Assembly (NCBI GenBank): GCA_011526045.1
Contig: WYBE01000076.1
Coordinates: 1-59,893 of the forward strand
DNA: 59,893 nucleotides
Direction: 5' to 3'
Source of the DNA: Nevskiales bacterium
GTDB taxonomy: Bacteria; Pseudomonadota; Gammaproteobacteria; Steroidobacterales; GCA-2729495
The position numbers were made by a program, and so were the translations under genes. Positions 38,322 through 46,731 of this stretch are shown in pieces. Within the stretch, counting starts at the first letter, position 1; the number at the start of each line of letters is the position of its first letter. The notes below the pieces were generated by a model. That model saw only the letters and a program-made list of their open reading frames with translations, was not told where the DNA came from and searched no databases.

Positions 38322-38774
38322 TCACCCGCCGTGACGGGGCCGCACACGGATCAGGATCTCCACGCCCTCCGCCTCCGTCGCCCGCGGCAGCAGCGGCAGC
38401 TTCGCCAGGCGCACGTCGGCCGGGTTGATGTCGGTCAGCTCACCGGACTCGGTGTTGTAGAAATGATGGTGCGGGCGGGTCGTGGAGTCGTACATGAGCC
38501 GCTGCGGGTCGACCGCGATCGCGCGCAGCAGCCCCCGCTCGGAAAACAGCTTGAGCGTGTTGTAGACGGTCGCCTTCGATACGCCGGCGCCCGTCCGGCG
38601 CAGGTTCGCGAGTAGTTGTTCCGCCGAGAAATGGCAGGGGCGGACCAGCACCTGGAGCGCAATATCGACCCGCTGGGCGGTGGGCCGCACGCCGCGCTCG
38701 ATCAGCCGCCCGATTACGCGCTCACGAACGTCCACGAGTCGACCAGCTCCGCCAGAATATCCCGACTCCGGCAT
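38322..38774 (-). CDS. Fur-family transcriptional regulator without CxxC zinc motifs
   Basis: This 150-residue protein has the Fur winged helix (GVRPTAQRVDIALQVLVRPC, HFSAEQLLANLRRTG, VSKATVYNTLKLFSERGLL) and a regulatory metal site HHHFYNTESGELTDI. The paired CxxC structural-zinc cysteines of Fur/PerR are absent, and the HHHF...DI segment resembles Irr-type members. It may therefore respond to heme or iron status rather than free iron. The ATG at 38774 gives the normal length. It is divergent from the minor-pilin operon across 129 bp. Confidence 0.88.
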   Translation of the reverse strand: MPESGYSGGAGRLVDVRERVIGRLIERGVRPTAQRVDIALQVLVRPCHFSAEQLLANLRRTGAGVSKATVYNTLKLFSERGLLRAIAVDPQRLMYDSTTRPHHHFYNTESGELTDINPADVRLAKLPLLPRATEAEGVEILIRVRPRHGG

Positions 38775-38903
38775 TCTAGTCGGCCGCCACCAGCCGGGTA
38801 AACGGACCGGATCATTCTCAGCACGGACGGCGCGGCAAATCCGGTCGTTCAGACCCGATACCCGGGGTGCGCCCGCGCCACCCTCGACATTATTGTCAAT
38901 GCC

Positions 38904-39434
38904 ATGCGATGCCCGCGTGGTCTGACACTGCTGGAACTGCTGATCGCCATCAGTCTCGTGGCAATACTGGCGGCCGCCGGCGCACCGTTGTTTCGCAGCG
39001 CATTGCTGGAGGCGCGCATGACGGCGGCGGTGAATGGCCTGGTGCATACGGCACACCTTGCCCGGAACGCCGCACAGGTGGACGTGCGCGACGTGGTGGT
39101 GTGCCGCAGCATCGACGCGCTGCAGTGCGCGCCGCCGGGCAACTGGTCGAGCGGCTGGATCGCCTTCGTCAACCGTGACCATGACGACCCGCCGACCGTG
39201 GATGACGACGAGCGGATCCTGCAGGCGAGCGGCGGCCAGCCGCTGCAAACCATCCGCAGCAATCGGCGCGCCTACGTGCTGCGGCCGTTTCCCCGTCGCG
39301 CCACCAACGGCACCGTGGTGTTCTGCGACGCTCGCGGCGCCGCCGAAGCGCGCGCCGTGATCATCAGTTACAGCGGTCGCCCGCGGGTCGCCCGTCGCAG
39401 CGCCACCGGGCAACCGCTCAGCTGCCCGGCCTAG
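38904..39434 (+). CDS. fimT: Type IV minor pilin, FimT/GspH-type
   Basis: This 176-residue prepilin has a very short leader and the cleavage/TM motif GLTLLELLIAISLVAILAAA with Glu at mature position 5, for processing and methylation by PilD. The globular part has four cysteines, including CRSIDALQC. Such minor pilins prime pilus assembly, and some bind DNA. It heads the rightward minor-pilin operon. The next gene follows after 100 bp. Confidence 0.88.
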   Translation: MRCPRGLTLLELLIAISLVAILAAAGAPLFRSALLEARMTAAVNGLVHTAHLARNAAQVDVRDVVVCRSIDALQCAPPGNWSSGWIAFVNRDHDDPPTVDDDERILQASGGQPLQTIRSNRRAYVLRPFPRRATNGTVVFCDARGAAEARAVIISYSGRPRVARRSATGQPLSCPA

Positions 39435-39534
39435 CGCCGGTCGAGCCGGCGCATGCCTGCCGCCCATCCCGCGAAGCCAACCGCTCATCGGAGCGTGCTG
39501 CCTGCGGCCGCGTCACGCGGCAGGATGGCATCCG

Positions 39535-40161
39535 ATGGGCAAGAAGCTCCAAGAAGGCTTCACCCTCATCGAGCTTCTCGTGCTGATGATGGTGCTGGCA
39601 ATTACCCTGGGACTCGGCGTCCCGGCGTTCAACGGCATGCGCGCCAACAATCGCATGAGCGCGGCCGCCAACGACCTGGTGACCAGTCTGCACGCGGCGC
39701 GCAGCGAAGCGCTCACCCGCAGCCGCAGCGTCACGATGTGCGCAAGTGGCGACTGGGACGCCGCGCGGCCGGTCTGCGACGGCGCCGCCGATCTCCCCGG
39801 TGGGTGGATCGTCTTCGTGGACGAGAACACCAATGGCGGCGTGGACGACGGCGAACTGGTGGTACAGGGGCACGGCCCAATGGACGGGTCCATCCGCGAT
39901 CAGGCGCGCACGCGCTCCGACGGCGCAGGGCCTGTTTACCTCTCGTTTCGCGCCGACGGCATCCTGCAGGCGATCCCCGGGCTGCCGGACCCGGTGAGCA
40001 ACATCCAGCTCTGCGATGCGCGCGGTAACAAGGATACGGGCGGCGGCACGGCGGCCGGCCGCTGGATCACGGTGTCGCCCGCCGGCCGGCCAGCCCTGCA
40101 TGACACGGTCGCGGCCCTGCAGGACGACCGCAATCCGCTCGCGGGCTGCGGAGCAGGTTGA
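39535..40161 (+). CDS. fimU: Type IV minor pilin, FimU/GspH-type
   Basis: This 208-residue prepilin starts MGKKLQEGFTLIELLVLMMV, with the PilD site G|FTLIE and Glu5. The FimT-type N-terminal region (NRMSAAANDLVTSLHAARSE, ALTRSRSVTMC) is shared with the first gene of the operon. With PilV, PilW, PilX and PilE it should form the tip-priming complex. The stop overlaps the pilV start (TGATG). Confidence 0.87.
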   Translation: MGKKLQEGFTLIELLVLMMVLAITLGLGVPAFNGMRANNRMSAAANDLVTSLHAARSEALTRSRSVTMCASGDWDAARPVCDGAADLPGGWIVFVDENTNGGVDDGELVVQGHGPMDGSIRDQARTRSDGAGPVYLSFRADGILQAIPGLPDPVSNIQLCDARGNKDTGGGTAAGRWITVSPAGRPALHDTVAALQDDRNPLAGCGAG

Positions 40162-40619
40162 TGGAAAAACCCATGACACAGGTCCGGATGCACGGCTTCA
40201 CCCTGGTCGAAGTGCTCGTAGCGCTCGTGGTCATGGCCGTCGGGCTGCTCGGCATCGCCGGACTGTACGTCGAAGGTCTGCGCGCCGGGCGCACCTCGGT
40301 CTATCGCTCCGCCGCCGTCACCCTGGCGAGCGACATGGCGGACCGCATCCGCGCCAACCCGGACGGTCTCTATGCGGGGACGGGCCCCGGAGTGGACAAC
40401 GGCTGCGTCAACGGCGGTGGCGACTGCACCCCCGAACAGATGTCGCAGGACGACTGGTTCCGCTGGACGCGCGACCTCGGGCGGCGGCTGCCAGCCGGTG
40501 CGACCGCCATCGTGGCCGTGCAGGAATTCGCCCCGATGACACAGTTCGTGATCACGTTGACCTGGCCGGAGATCGGGCAGGAGGCGCCGGTGAGCTACAC
40601 GCTGGCGATGCGGCTGTGA
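40161..40619 (+). CDS. pilV: Type IV pilus modification/minor pilin PilV
   Basis: This 152-residue prepilin has a PilD site and membrane helix (GFTLVEVLVALVVMAVGLLG, IAGLYVEGLRAGRTS), typical of PilV, and continues SAAVTLASDMADRIRANPDG. ATG 40161 overlaps the previous stop. A TTG at 40158 is one codon earlier and unlikely. It lies between fimU and pilW with overlaps on both sides. Confidence 0.9.
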   Translation: MEKPMTQVRMHGFTLVEVLVALVVMAVGLLGIAGLYVEGLRAGRTSVYRSAAVTLASDMADRIRANPDGLYAGTGPGVDNGCVNGGGDCTPEQMSQDDWFRWTRDLGRRLPAGATAIVAVQEFAPMTQFVITLTWPEIGQEAPVSYTLAMRL

Positions 40620-41605
40620 TGAGCGCGATCGAACACAATGAGCGCATGGCCCGACTCCCGCCCGGCCGCTGCAGCGGCATGACGCTGATCGAACTGATGG
40701 TGGCGCTTACGATCGGATTGTTCCTCACCTGGGGCGCCATCCAGGTGTACCTCCAGAGCAAGAGCAATTACCGCTCCACCGAGGTCGTGACCCGGCTGCA
40801 GGAGAACGCCCGCTTCGCGCTCGACACGCTCGAACCTGACCTGCGGCTCGCCGGGTTCTGGGGCCGGCACCGCGACCCGGGCCGCGTCTCGGTGCCGGCG
40901 GGTGGCATCGCCGTCACCTGCGACGGCAACGACGTCTCGGCGTGGGCGCTCGACCTCGCCCATCCCGTCGATGCGAGCGACGACAACTACGACCTCGGCT
41001 GTGGCGCGTTCAGCACCGCGCGGGCGGACAGCGACGTGCTGGTCGTGCGGCACGCCGGCGAGCTCATCGTGCCGCCGCAGGCGGGCCAGGTGCAGCTGCG
41101 CAGCAACCTTGCGCGCGCGCAGCTCTTCGACGACGGCAACGAGCCCACCGGGTTCGGCGCGGCGGCCGAGACCCGCGACCTGGTGGTGCACGCCTATTAC
41201 GTGGACAACGCATCGAGCTTCGCGGACGACCTCCCGTCGCTACGCCGGCAGACGCTGGTCAACGGCGGCCTGGTGGAAGACCAGGAGATGATTACCGGTG
41301 TCGAGAACATGCAGGTGCAGTTCGGTCTCGACACCAATGGCGACGGCCGCGTGGAGCGCTACGTGGATCCGGACGATCCCGATGCCGACACCGAACGCAT
41401 CGTGGCCGTGCGCCTCTGGCTGCTGGTGCGTTCGGAGGAATCGCCCGGGCCGGCGTTTGCCGACAACCGCCAGTACCTGCCACCGGATGCGAACGCGGAC
41501 TCGATCGAACCGGGCACCGCGCTCTACCCGGCGCAGTTCCAGCGGCTGGAAGTCACCAAGACGATATACCTGCGCAATCAGGCGGGACCCCAGGGGACGC
41601 GATGA
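40619..41605 (+). CDS. pilW: Type IV minor pilin PilW
   Basis: This 328-residue protein has a prepilin helix (GMTLIELMVALTIGLFLTWG) after a ~20-residue leader, then YRSTEVVTRLQENARFALDT, a PilW landmark, followed by a large beta-rich globular part. A later segment TNGDGRVERYVDPDDPDAD is calcium-site-like. The ATG overlaps the pilV stop (TGATG-type), and its own stop overlaps pilX. Earlier in-frame extension runs into pilV and is not coding. Confidence 0.9.
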   Translation: MSAIEHNERMARLPPGRCSGMTLIELMVALTIGLFLTWGAIQVYLQSKSNYRSTEVVTRLQENARFALDTLEPDLRLAGFWGRHRDPGRVSVPAGGIAVTCDGNDVSAWALDLAHPVDASDDNYDLGCGAFSTARADSDVLVVRHAGELIVPPQAGQVQLRSNLARAQLFDDGNEPTGFGAAAETRDLVVHAYYVDNASSFADDLPSLRRQTLVNGGLVEDQEMITGVENMQVQFGLDTNGDGRVERYVDPDDPDADTERIVAVRLWLLVRSEESPGPAFADNRQYLPPDANADSIEPGTALYPAQFQRLEVTKTIYLRNQAGPQGTR

Positions 41606-42084
41606 CCGGCGCGCGATCCATCGACCGGCAACGCGGCGCGGCCCTGGTGGTGGGGCTCGTGCTGCTCATGGTGCTCACCGTGCTCGCCATCTCCGTCATG
41701 CGCACCGCCACCCTCGACCTCATCATGACGGGTAACGCGCAGTTCCGCGAGAACGCCTTCCAGCTCGCCGAGTCGGGCACGCAGTCGGTGGTGCGCGAGG
41801 CCGAAGGCGGCACCATCGACCTGTCGCTGGTGCCGGATTGCCCGCTGTTGCCGCAGCCGTGGACGGACGCCGACCTGCCATGGAGCGCCGAGGTCAACAT
41901 TGCCGAATTGCGCGGCCGCTTCCAGACCCGCCTGTGCCTCGACGGCATCACCACCGACATGCCGGGCACCAGCATCGGCCGGTTCCGCCAGCTGCACTAT
42001 CGCGTCGAGTCGCGCGGTCGCACCGACCAGCGCAACGCCGAGGCGGTCCATGTCCAGGGTTTCTTCCGCAATGTCGAAGAGTGA
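41602..42084 (+). CDS. pilX: Type IV minor pilin PilX
   Basis: This 160-residue protein has the PilX N-terminus RGAALVVGLVLLMVLTVLAI, without a Glu5 in the usual place, as is common for PilX, then MRTATLDLIMTGNAQFRENA and FQLAESG. ATG 41602 overlaps the pilW stop (ATGA). Its end overlaps the most upstream start of the next small gene. Confidence 0.88.
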   Translation: MTGARSIDRQRGAALVVGLVLLMVLTVLAISVMRTATLDLIMTGNAQFRENAFQLAESGTQSVVREAEGGTIDLSLVPDCPLLPQPWTDADLPWSAEVNIAELRGRFQTRLCLDGITTDMPGTSIGRFRQLHYRVESRGRTDQRNAEAVHVQGFFRNVEE

Positions 42085-42445
42085 TCACGTGAACCAGCGC
42101 CTCCATGCCCTCATCCCGATCACCCTGCTGCTGGCCGCCGCTGCCAGTCAGGCCGCCCTGCACAGCGTCGAGGAAGCGTTCGAGGTCGCGCCGGTCGACG
42201 TGACCTTGCCGGTCAGCGAGTCCGGGCAACTGGTCGTACGTCCCTGCGCGAGCTGCACGCCGCAGATGCTGCGCGTGGATGCCACCACCCGCTACCTGCT
42301 GCCGCCGGGCGCAACGCAAGTCAGCCTGGCGGAGTTCACCCGCAGCACCGCACAGGCGGCCGGGCACCGGACCGCGGCCGTCGCCATCTTCTACGACCCG
42401 CAGACACGCAGCGCCCGCCGCCTGGTCCTCCACCCCGGCCGTTGA
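42071..42445 (+). CDS. Small exported protein between pilX and pilY1, unknown
   Basis: This 124-residue protein (ATG 42071; a GTG at 42089, with GAAGAG upstream, gives 118 residues and a neater signal peptide) has a signal LHALIPITLLLAAAASQAAL. The mature part is a small beta-rich domain with a CxxC (VRPCASCTPQML). I do not recognise it. It is not one of the standard minor-pilin genes, which normally pass from pilX directly to pilY1. It may be a periplasmic helper of PilY1, which has many cysteines; that is a guess. Confidence 0.72.
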   Translation: MSKSDHVNQRLHALIPITLLLAAAASQAALHSVEEAFEVAPVDVTLPVSESGQLVVRPCASCTPQMLRVDATTRYLLPPGATQVSLAEFTRSTAQAAGHRTAAVAIFYDPQTRSARRLVLHPGR

Positions 42446-42461
42446 GCGCAAGGAACTGTCG

Positions 42462-45400
42462 ATGAACTTCACCCTCCGCCCTGCTGTCGTCGCTGCTGCC
42501 GCCGCGGTTTCACTCTGCACGACCACGGCCACCCGCGCCGATGACACCGAGGTGTTTCTCGCCCAGGTGCCGCCCGATGAATCCGGCGGCGCCAATATCC
42601 TGTTCATCATCGACAACTCCGGCAGCATGGACGCCGAGTTGCAGACGCAGGCGGAGTGGGATCCGGCGACGTCGTACACGGGTTGCTACGACGCCAACGC
42701 GCTGTACTTCGCCACGGGCACCGAACCCCCGCCCTGCGGCAGCACTGCGTTCGTCAACAAGACCGCGAACCGATGCGCCGCTGCGGCCACCCCGCTCACG
42801 AACGTCGGCCGATACAGCGATCGCCTCCTCGGCTGGAATGCGGACCCGAGCCGCGAACTCTGGGAACCACTCACCGAGGGGCAGCCCGACCGGCTGCTCG
42901 AATGCGAGTCCGACCGCGGCGTCGATGGCGACGGCCCCGGCGCCAACGACTTCGCGGCCAATGGCCCGACGGGACCCTGGGGCCCGGACGAGTCCCAGGA
43001 GCCGGGCTGGAACAGCGCTTACACGGTCTTCGACGGCAACTGGCTCAACTGGCGCGCCAATCCGCCGCTGGTCACGCGCACCCGCCTGCAGGTCGTGCAG
43101 CGGGTGATCAACGACGTGCTCGACTCCGTCGAGAACGTCAACGTGGGGCTGATGCAGTTCAACGAAGAGGAAGGCGGCACCGTCATTCACGCCGTCGAGG
43201 GCATCAGCGGCGCGCGCGAGGATCTCAAGACCGTGGTCAACGGCATGACCCCGCTGGCATTCACGCCGCTCAGCGAGACCCTGTACGAGGCGGCGCTGTA
43301 TTTCCGCCGCGGCAACGTGGATTACGGCAACGTCGGGCCGGTGCGCAGTGTGGCCGCCGCGCGCGTCGGCGGCGATCCCGCCGGCCCGCAATACCTCTCG
43401 CCGGTCAACGTCGACTGCCAGAAGAATTTCGTGGTGTTGCTGACCGACGGCGAACCGACGCGGGATGTCAGCGCGAACAACAAGATCCGCAACCTGCCGG
43501 GCTTCGCCTCATTGCTCGGCACCTGCGATGGGGCCGGCGACGGGGCCTGCCTCGATGATCTCGCCGAGTATCTCTACCGCACGGACGCCAGCAGCGGCCT
43601 CGCCGGCACCCAGACCGTCTCGACCTACGTGATCGGCTTCGCGGTGGACGTGCCGCTACTCGAATCCACGGCCCAGCGCGGCGGCGGCCAATACTATGTC
43701 GCCGACGACACCGGCAGCCTGGCGGCGGCGCTCACCGCCGTGGTGACCAACATCGTGCAAAGCGCCGGCGTGTTCGCGGCGCCGACGATTCCCGTCAGCG
43801 CCTTCGGTCAGACTCCCGACCAGCGCGACGTGTACGTGTCGGTCTTCCAGCCGACCGGCACCGCGCACTGGCCCGGCAACCTGAAGAAATACCAGTTCCG
43901 CGGCGGCACACTCAGCGGCCAGGACGGCGCTACGGCCATCAACCCGGCCACCGGCTTTTTCGCGGGTGATGCCTTCAGCTTCTGGTCCACCGCGCCCGAC
44001 GGCGACCGGGTCGCGGAAGGTGGCGCGGCAAGCCGGATACCGACGCCTTCGGTGCGCCGGGTGTACACCGACCTCGCCGGCCCTGACCTGCTCGACGCGG
44101 GCAACCTCGTCGTCGCCGGTAATGCCGCCATCACCGAAACGATGCTGGGCGTACCTGCAAGCCAGCGTACCGATCTCATCAACTGGATCCGCGGCCTCGA
44201 CGTGCTCGACAGCGACGCCGACGGCAACCTGACCGAAGCGCGCCGCCAGATGGGCGATCCACTGCACGTACGCCCCGTCGCGCTCAATTACGGCGCCACG
44301 GCCGAAGATCCCGACACGGTGGTGTTCGTCGCCACCAACGATGGCTTCCTGCACGCCGTGGACGCCGATTCCGGCGCGGAGCTTTGGACCTACGTACCGT
44401 CACGCCTGCTCGGGCGGCAGCACACGCTGTACCTCGACGGGCCGGCGACCAACCGCCTCTACGGGCTCGACGGCGAGATCCGGCTGTTCCGCGGCAGGAT
44501 CAACGGGTTGACGCGCAGTATTCTCGTCTTCGGCATGGGACGCGGCGGCGATGCCGTCTTTGCGCTCGACGTGACCGCGCGCAACGCCCCCGTGCTGCTC
44601 TGGCAGATCGACAGCACCAGCCCCGGTTTTGCGACCCTCGGCCAGACCTGGGCGGCACCGCCGATTGCGCAGGTGGACATCGGCGGACAGATCCGGCCGG
44701 TGGTCGTGCTGAGCGGCGGCTATGCCGACAGCCAGGACAATCGGGGGCTGCGCACGGACAACGTGGGCAACGCCATTTTCATGGTCGGCCTCGAGAGCGG
44801 CGAGCTGCTCTGGAGCGCCGGGCAGTCCGGCGCCGGCCACGACCTGGAGTTCGACCGCATGCGCCAATCGATCCCGGCCGCGCCGCGCGTGCTCGACCTG
44901 AGCGGTGACGGGCTCGCCGACCGCTTCTACGTCGGCGACATGGGCGGACGGCTGTGGCGCTTCGATATCCTCAACGGGAACGGACGCGGCACTCTGGTCT
45001 CAGGCGGCGTACTGGCGGCACTCGGCGCCGGCGACGAAAGCTCCGCGCCCGCCAGCGAAGTGCGGCGCTTCTACGCGACACCCGACGTGGTACTGGTCAA
45101 TTGCCTGCGTGGCACCTTCCTCGCCCTGAACATCGGCTCCGGCTACCGCGGGCACCCGCTCGACACCGACGTAGACGACGCGTTCTTTTCCGTACGCGAC
45201 GCCAACGTCTACCTGCCCGTCGCCGCCGGGGACTACGCCGACATCGAGGTCGACGCGGGCGATCTCCTCGACATCACCGATGACCCGACCGCAACGGTGC
45301 CGGTCGACCAGGCCGGCTGGCGGCTGCGCATGGTCGAGGACGAGGGCGAAAAGATCCTCAACAGCGCCATCACCTTCAGCAACACGATCTTCTTTACCTC

Positions 45401-45722
45401 GTTCGCGCCGAGCGAGCGCGTGAGCGCCTGCTCCGGTGGCCTCGGAGTGAACCGCGCCTACCAGATCGACGCCTGCAACGGCTGGCCGGTCAACAACCTC
45501 GACGGCAGCAGTGAACCCGGCCCGCTCAGCACCGACGATCGCTTCCGCCTGCTCAGCCAGACCGGCATTGCGCCGGAGACCGTGCTGCTCCTGACCGACA
45601 ACGCGGGCACGAAAGCGACCGAGTGCATCGGACTGGAGTGCTTCGCGCCCGACCCCAATGACCCCGGCGGCGCCTCGAACACCTTCCCGCGGACCTACTG
45701 GACCCAGGAAATCCAGCAGTGA
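42462..45722 (+). CDS. pilY1: PilY1 tip adhesin with vWA domain
   Basis: This 1086-residue protein has a signal peptide (to about residue 26), an N-terminal vWA domain with a MIDAS motif D51-x-S53-x-S55 (ILFIIDNSGSMD) and VVLLTDGEPTRD, and a C-terminal beta-propeller. The propeller carries repeats such as VFVATNDGFLHAVDADSG and DLSGDGLADRFYVGDMGGRL, a calcium-loop-like site. PilY1 sits at the pilus tip, controls extension/retraction and adheres to surfaces. The start ATG 42462 lies at the signal peptide; the frame reaches 42279 through the preceding gene. Its stop overlaps pilE. Confidence 0.93.
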   Translation: MNFTLRPAVVAAAAAVSLCTTTATRADDTEVFLAQVPPDESGGANILFIIDNSGSMDAELQTQAEWDPATSYTGCYDANALYFATGTEPPPCGSTAFVNKTANRCAAAATPLTNVGRYSDRLLGWNADPSRELWEPLTEGQPDRLLECESDRGVDGDGPGANDFAANGPTGPWGPDESQEPGWNSAYTVFDGNWLNWRANPPLVTRTRLQVVQRVINDVLDSVENVNVGLMQFNEEEGGTVIHAVEGISGAREDLKTVVNGMTPLAFTPLSETLYEAALYFRRGNVDYGNVGPVRSVAAARVGGDPAGPQYLSPVNVDCQKNFVVLLTDGEPTRDVSANNKIRNLPGFASLLGTCDGAGDGACLDDLAEYLYRTDASSGLAGTQTVSTYVIGFAVDVPLLESTAQRGGGQYYVADDTGSLAAALTAVVTNIVQSAGVFAAPTIPVSAFGQTPDQRDVYVSVFQPTGTAHWPGNLKKYQFRGGTLSGQDGATAINPATGFFAGDAFSFWSTAPDGDRVAEGGAASRIPTPSVRRVYTDLAGPDLLDAGNLVVAGNAAITETMLGVPASQRTDLINWIRGLDVLDSDADGNLTEARRQMGDPLHVRPVALNYGATAEDPDTVVFVATNDGFLHAVDADSGAELWTYVPSRLLGRQHTLYLDGPATNRLYGLDGEIRLFRGRINGLTRSILVFGMGRGGDAVFALDVTARNAPVLLWQIDSTSPGFATLGQTWAAPPIAQVDIGGQIRPVVVLSGGYADSQDNRGLRTDNVGNAIFMVGLESGELLWSAGQSGAGHDLEFDRMRQSIPAAPRVLDLSGDGLADRFYVGDMGGRLWRFDILNGNGRGTLVSGGVLAALGAGDESSAPASEVRRFYATPDVVLVNCLRGTFLALNIGSGYRGHPLDTDVDDAFFSVRDANVYLPVAAGDYADIEVDAGDLLDITDDPTATVPVDQAGWRLRMVEDEGEKILNSAITFSNTIFFTSFAPSERVSACSGGLGVNRAYQIDACNGWPVNNLDGSSEPGPLSTDDRFRLLSQTGIAPETVLLLTDNAGTKATECIGLECFAPDPNDPGGASNTFPRTYWTQEIQQ

Positions 45723-46183
45723 TGCGGCCGGGGGCGGCGGCACGCGGTTTCACGCTGATCGAACTGCTGGTCACCCTCGCCATACTCGGAATCGTCACGA
45801 CCCTGGCGGTGGGCGGTTACCGCGAGTACCTGAGGCGCGCCAATCGCACCGACGCCACCACGGCGCTGCTGCGCATCTCCGCTGCGCAGGAGAAGTTCTA
45901 CGTGCAGAACGGCCAGTACGCGGACGACGCTGAACTGGCGGGTGATCCGCCGGCCGGTCTCGGCATCGCCGGCACCGAGCGGGGCTACTACACGCTCGCG
46001 ATCGCGATCGACCCCGGCGGCCCCACGATCGGGTATACCGCGACTGCGACGGCGGATGCGGCTGGCGCCCAAGGCGACGACGAGGGTTGCTGGAGCTTTT
46101 CCATCAATGAGCGCGGCGTGCGCTCGGCTGCCGACGACGGCGGCGCCACCGGAGCCGCGGTGACCGAGCGCTGCTGGCGCTGA
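45722..46183 (+). CDS. pilE: Type IV minor pilin PilE
   Basis: This 153-residue prepilin has a PilD site and helix (RGFTLIELLVTLAILGIVTT) and the PilE landmarks YREYLRRANRTDATTALLRI and AAQEKFYVQNGQY. The C-terminal region has two cysteines (GCWSF...ERCWR) forming the D-loop. The ATG overlaps the pilY1 stop (TGATG). It ends 14 bp from the convergent lspA stop. Confidence 0.9.
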   Translation: MRPGAAARGFTLIELLVTLAILGIVTTLAVGGYREYLRRANRTDATTALLRISAAQEKFYVQNGQYADDAELAGDPPAGLGIAGTERGYYTLAIAIDPGGPTIGYTATATADAAGAQGDDEGCWSFSINERGVRSAADDGGATGAAVTERCWR

Positions 46184-46197
46184 GCGGGCATTGCGCG

Positions 46198-46731
46198 TCA
46201 GGCGGCCGTGCTGCGTTTCTCCAGCACCAGCCCGTCGAACAGCACCAGCACCACGCCGACGGTGATCGCCGAATCCGCGACGTTGAAGGCTGGATACGAC
46301 CACTCCCCGTAATAGAGCAGGATGAAATCGACCACGTAGCCGTAGAGCACCCGGTCGATGAGATTGCCGATGGCCCCGCCGAGGAGTAACGCGAGGCCGA
46401 GCGCCAGCACGCGCTTGCCCCGGCGCGGCAGGCGTGTCAGCCACCACAGGATGCCGATGCTCACCAGTGCGGCTACACCCGTGAACAGCCAGTTCTGCCA
46501 CCCGGACGCTTCAGCGAGCAGGCTGAATGCCGCGCCCGTGTTGTGCAGCCGCACGATGTCGAGAAACGGCAGCACGGCAATACGCTGGTAGAGATCCAGC
46601 GACCCGGTGATCTGCAGCTTGGTGAACTGGTCGAGAACGACCACCGCCAGGGATAACAGCAGCCAGCCGCGCCAGGCCGGGCGATCCTTCGGCCCGGTGA
46701 CCGCTCCGCTGCCCTCCGCGCCCGTCGCCAT
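46198..46731 (-). CDS. lspA: Lipoprotein signal peptidase (signal peptidase II)
   Basis: This 177-residue protein has four membrane segments, and the catalytic aspartates are in NLIDRVLYGYVVDF and FNVADSAI; NTGAAFS is also present. LspA removes the signal peptide from diacylated prolipoproteins in the inner membrane. Its ATG (46731) overlaps the ileS stop, so it is coupled to ileS as in most gammaproteobacteria. The usual following fkpB-ispH genes are missing here, and pilE converges instead. Confidence 0.95.
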   Translation of the reverse strand: MATGAEGSGAVTGPKDRPAWRGWLLLSLAVVVLDQFTKLQITGSLDLYQRIAVLPFLDIVRLHNTGAAFSLLAEASGWQNWLFTGVAALVSIGILWWLTRLPRRGKRVLALGLALLLGGAIGNLIDRVLYGYVVDFILLYYGEWSYPAFNVADSAITVGVVLVLFDGLVLEKRSTAA

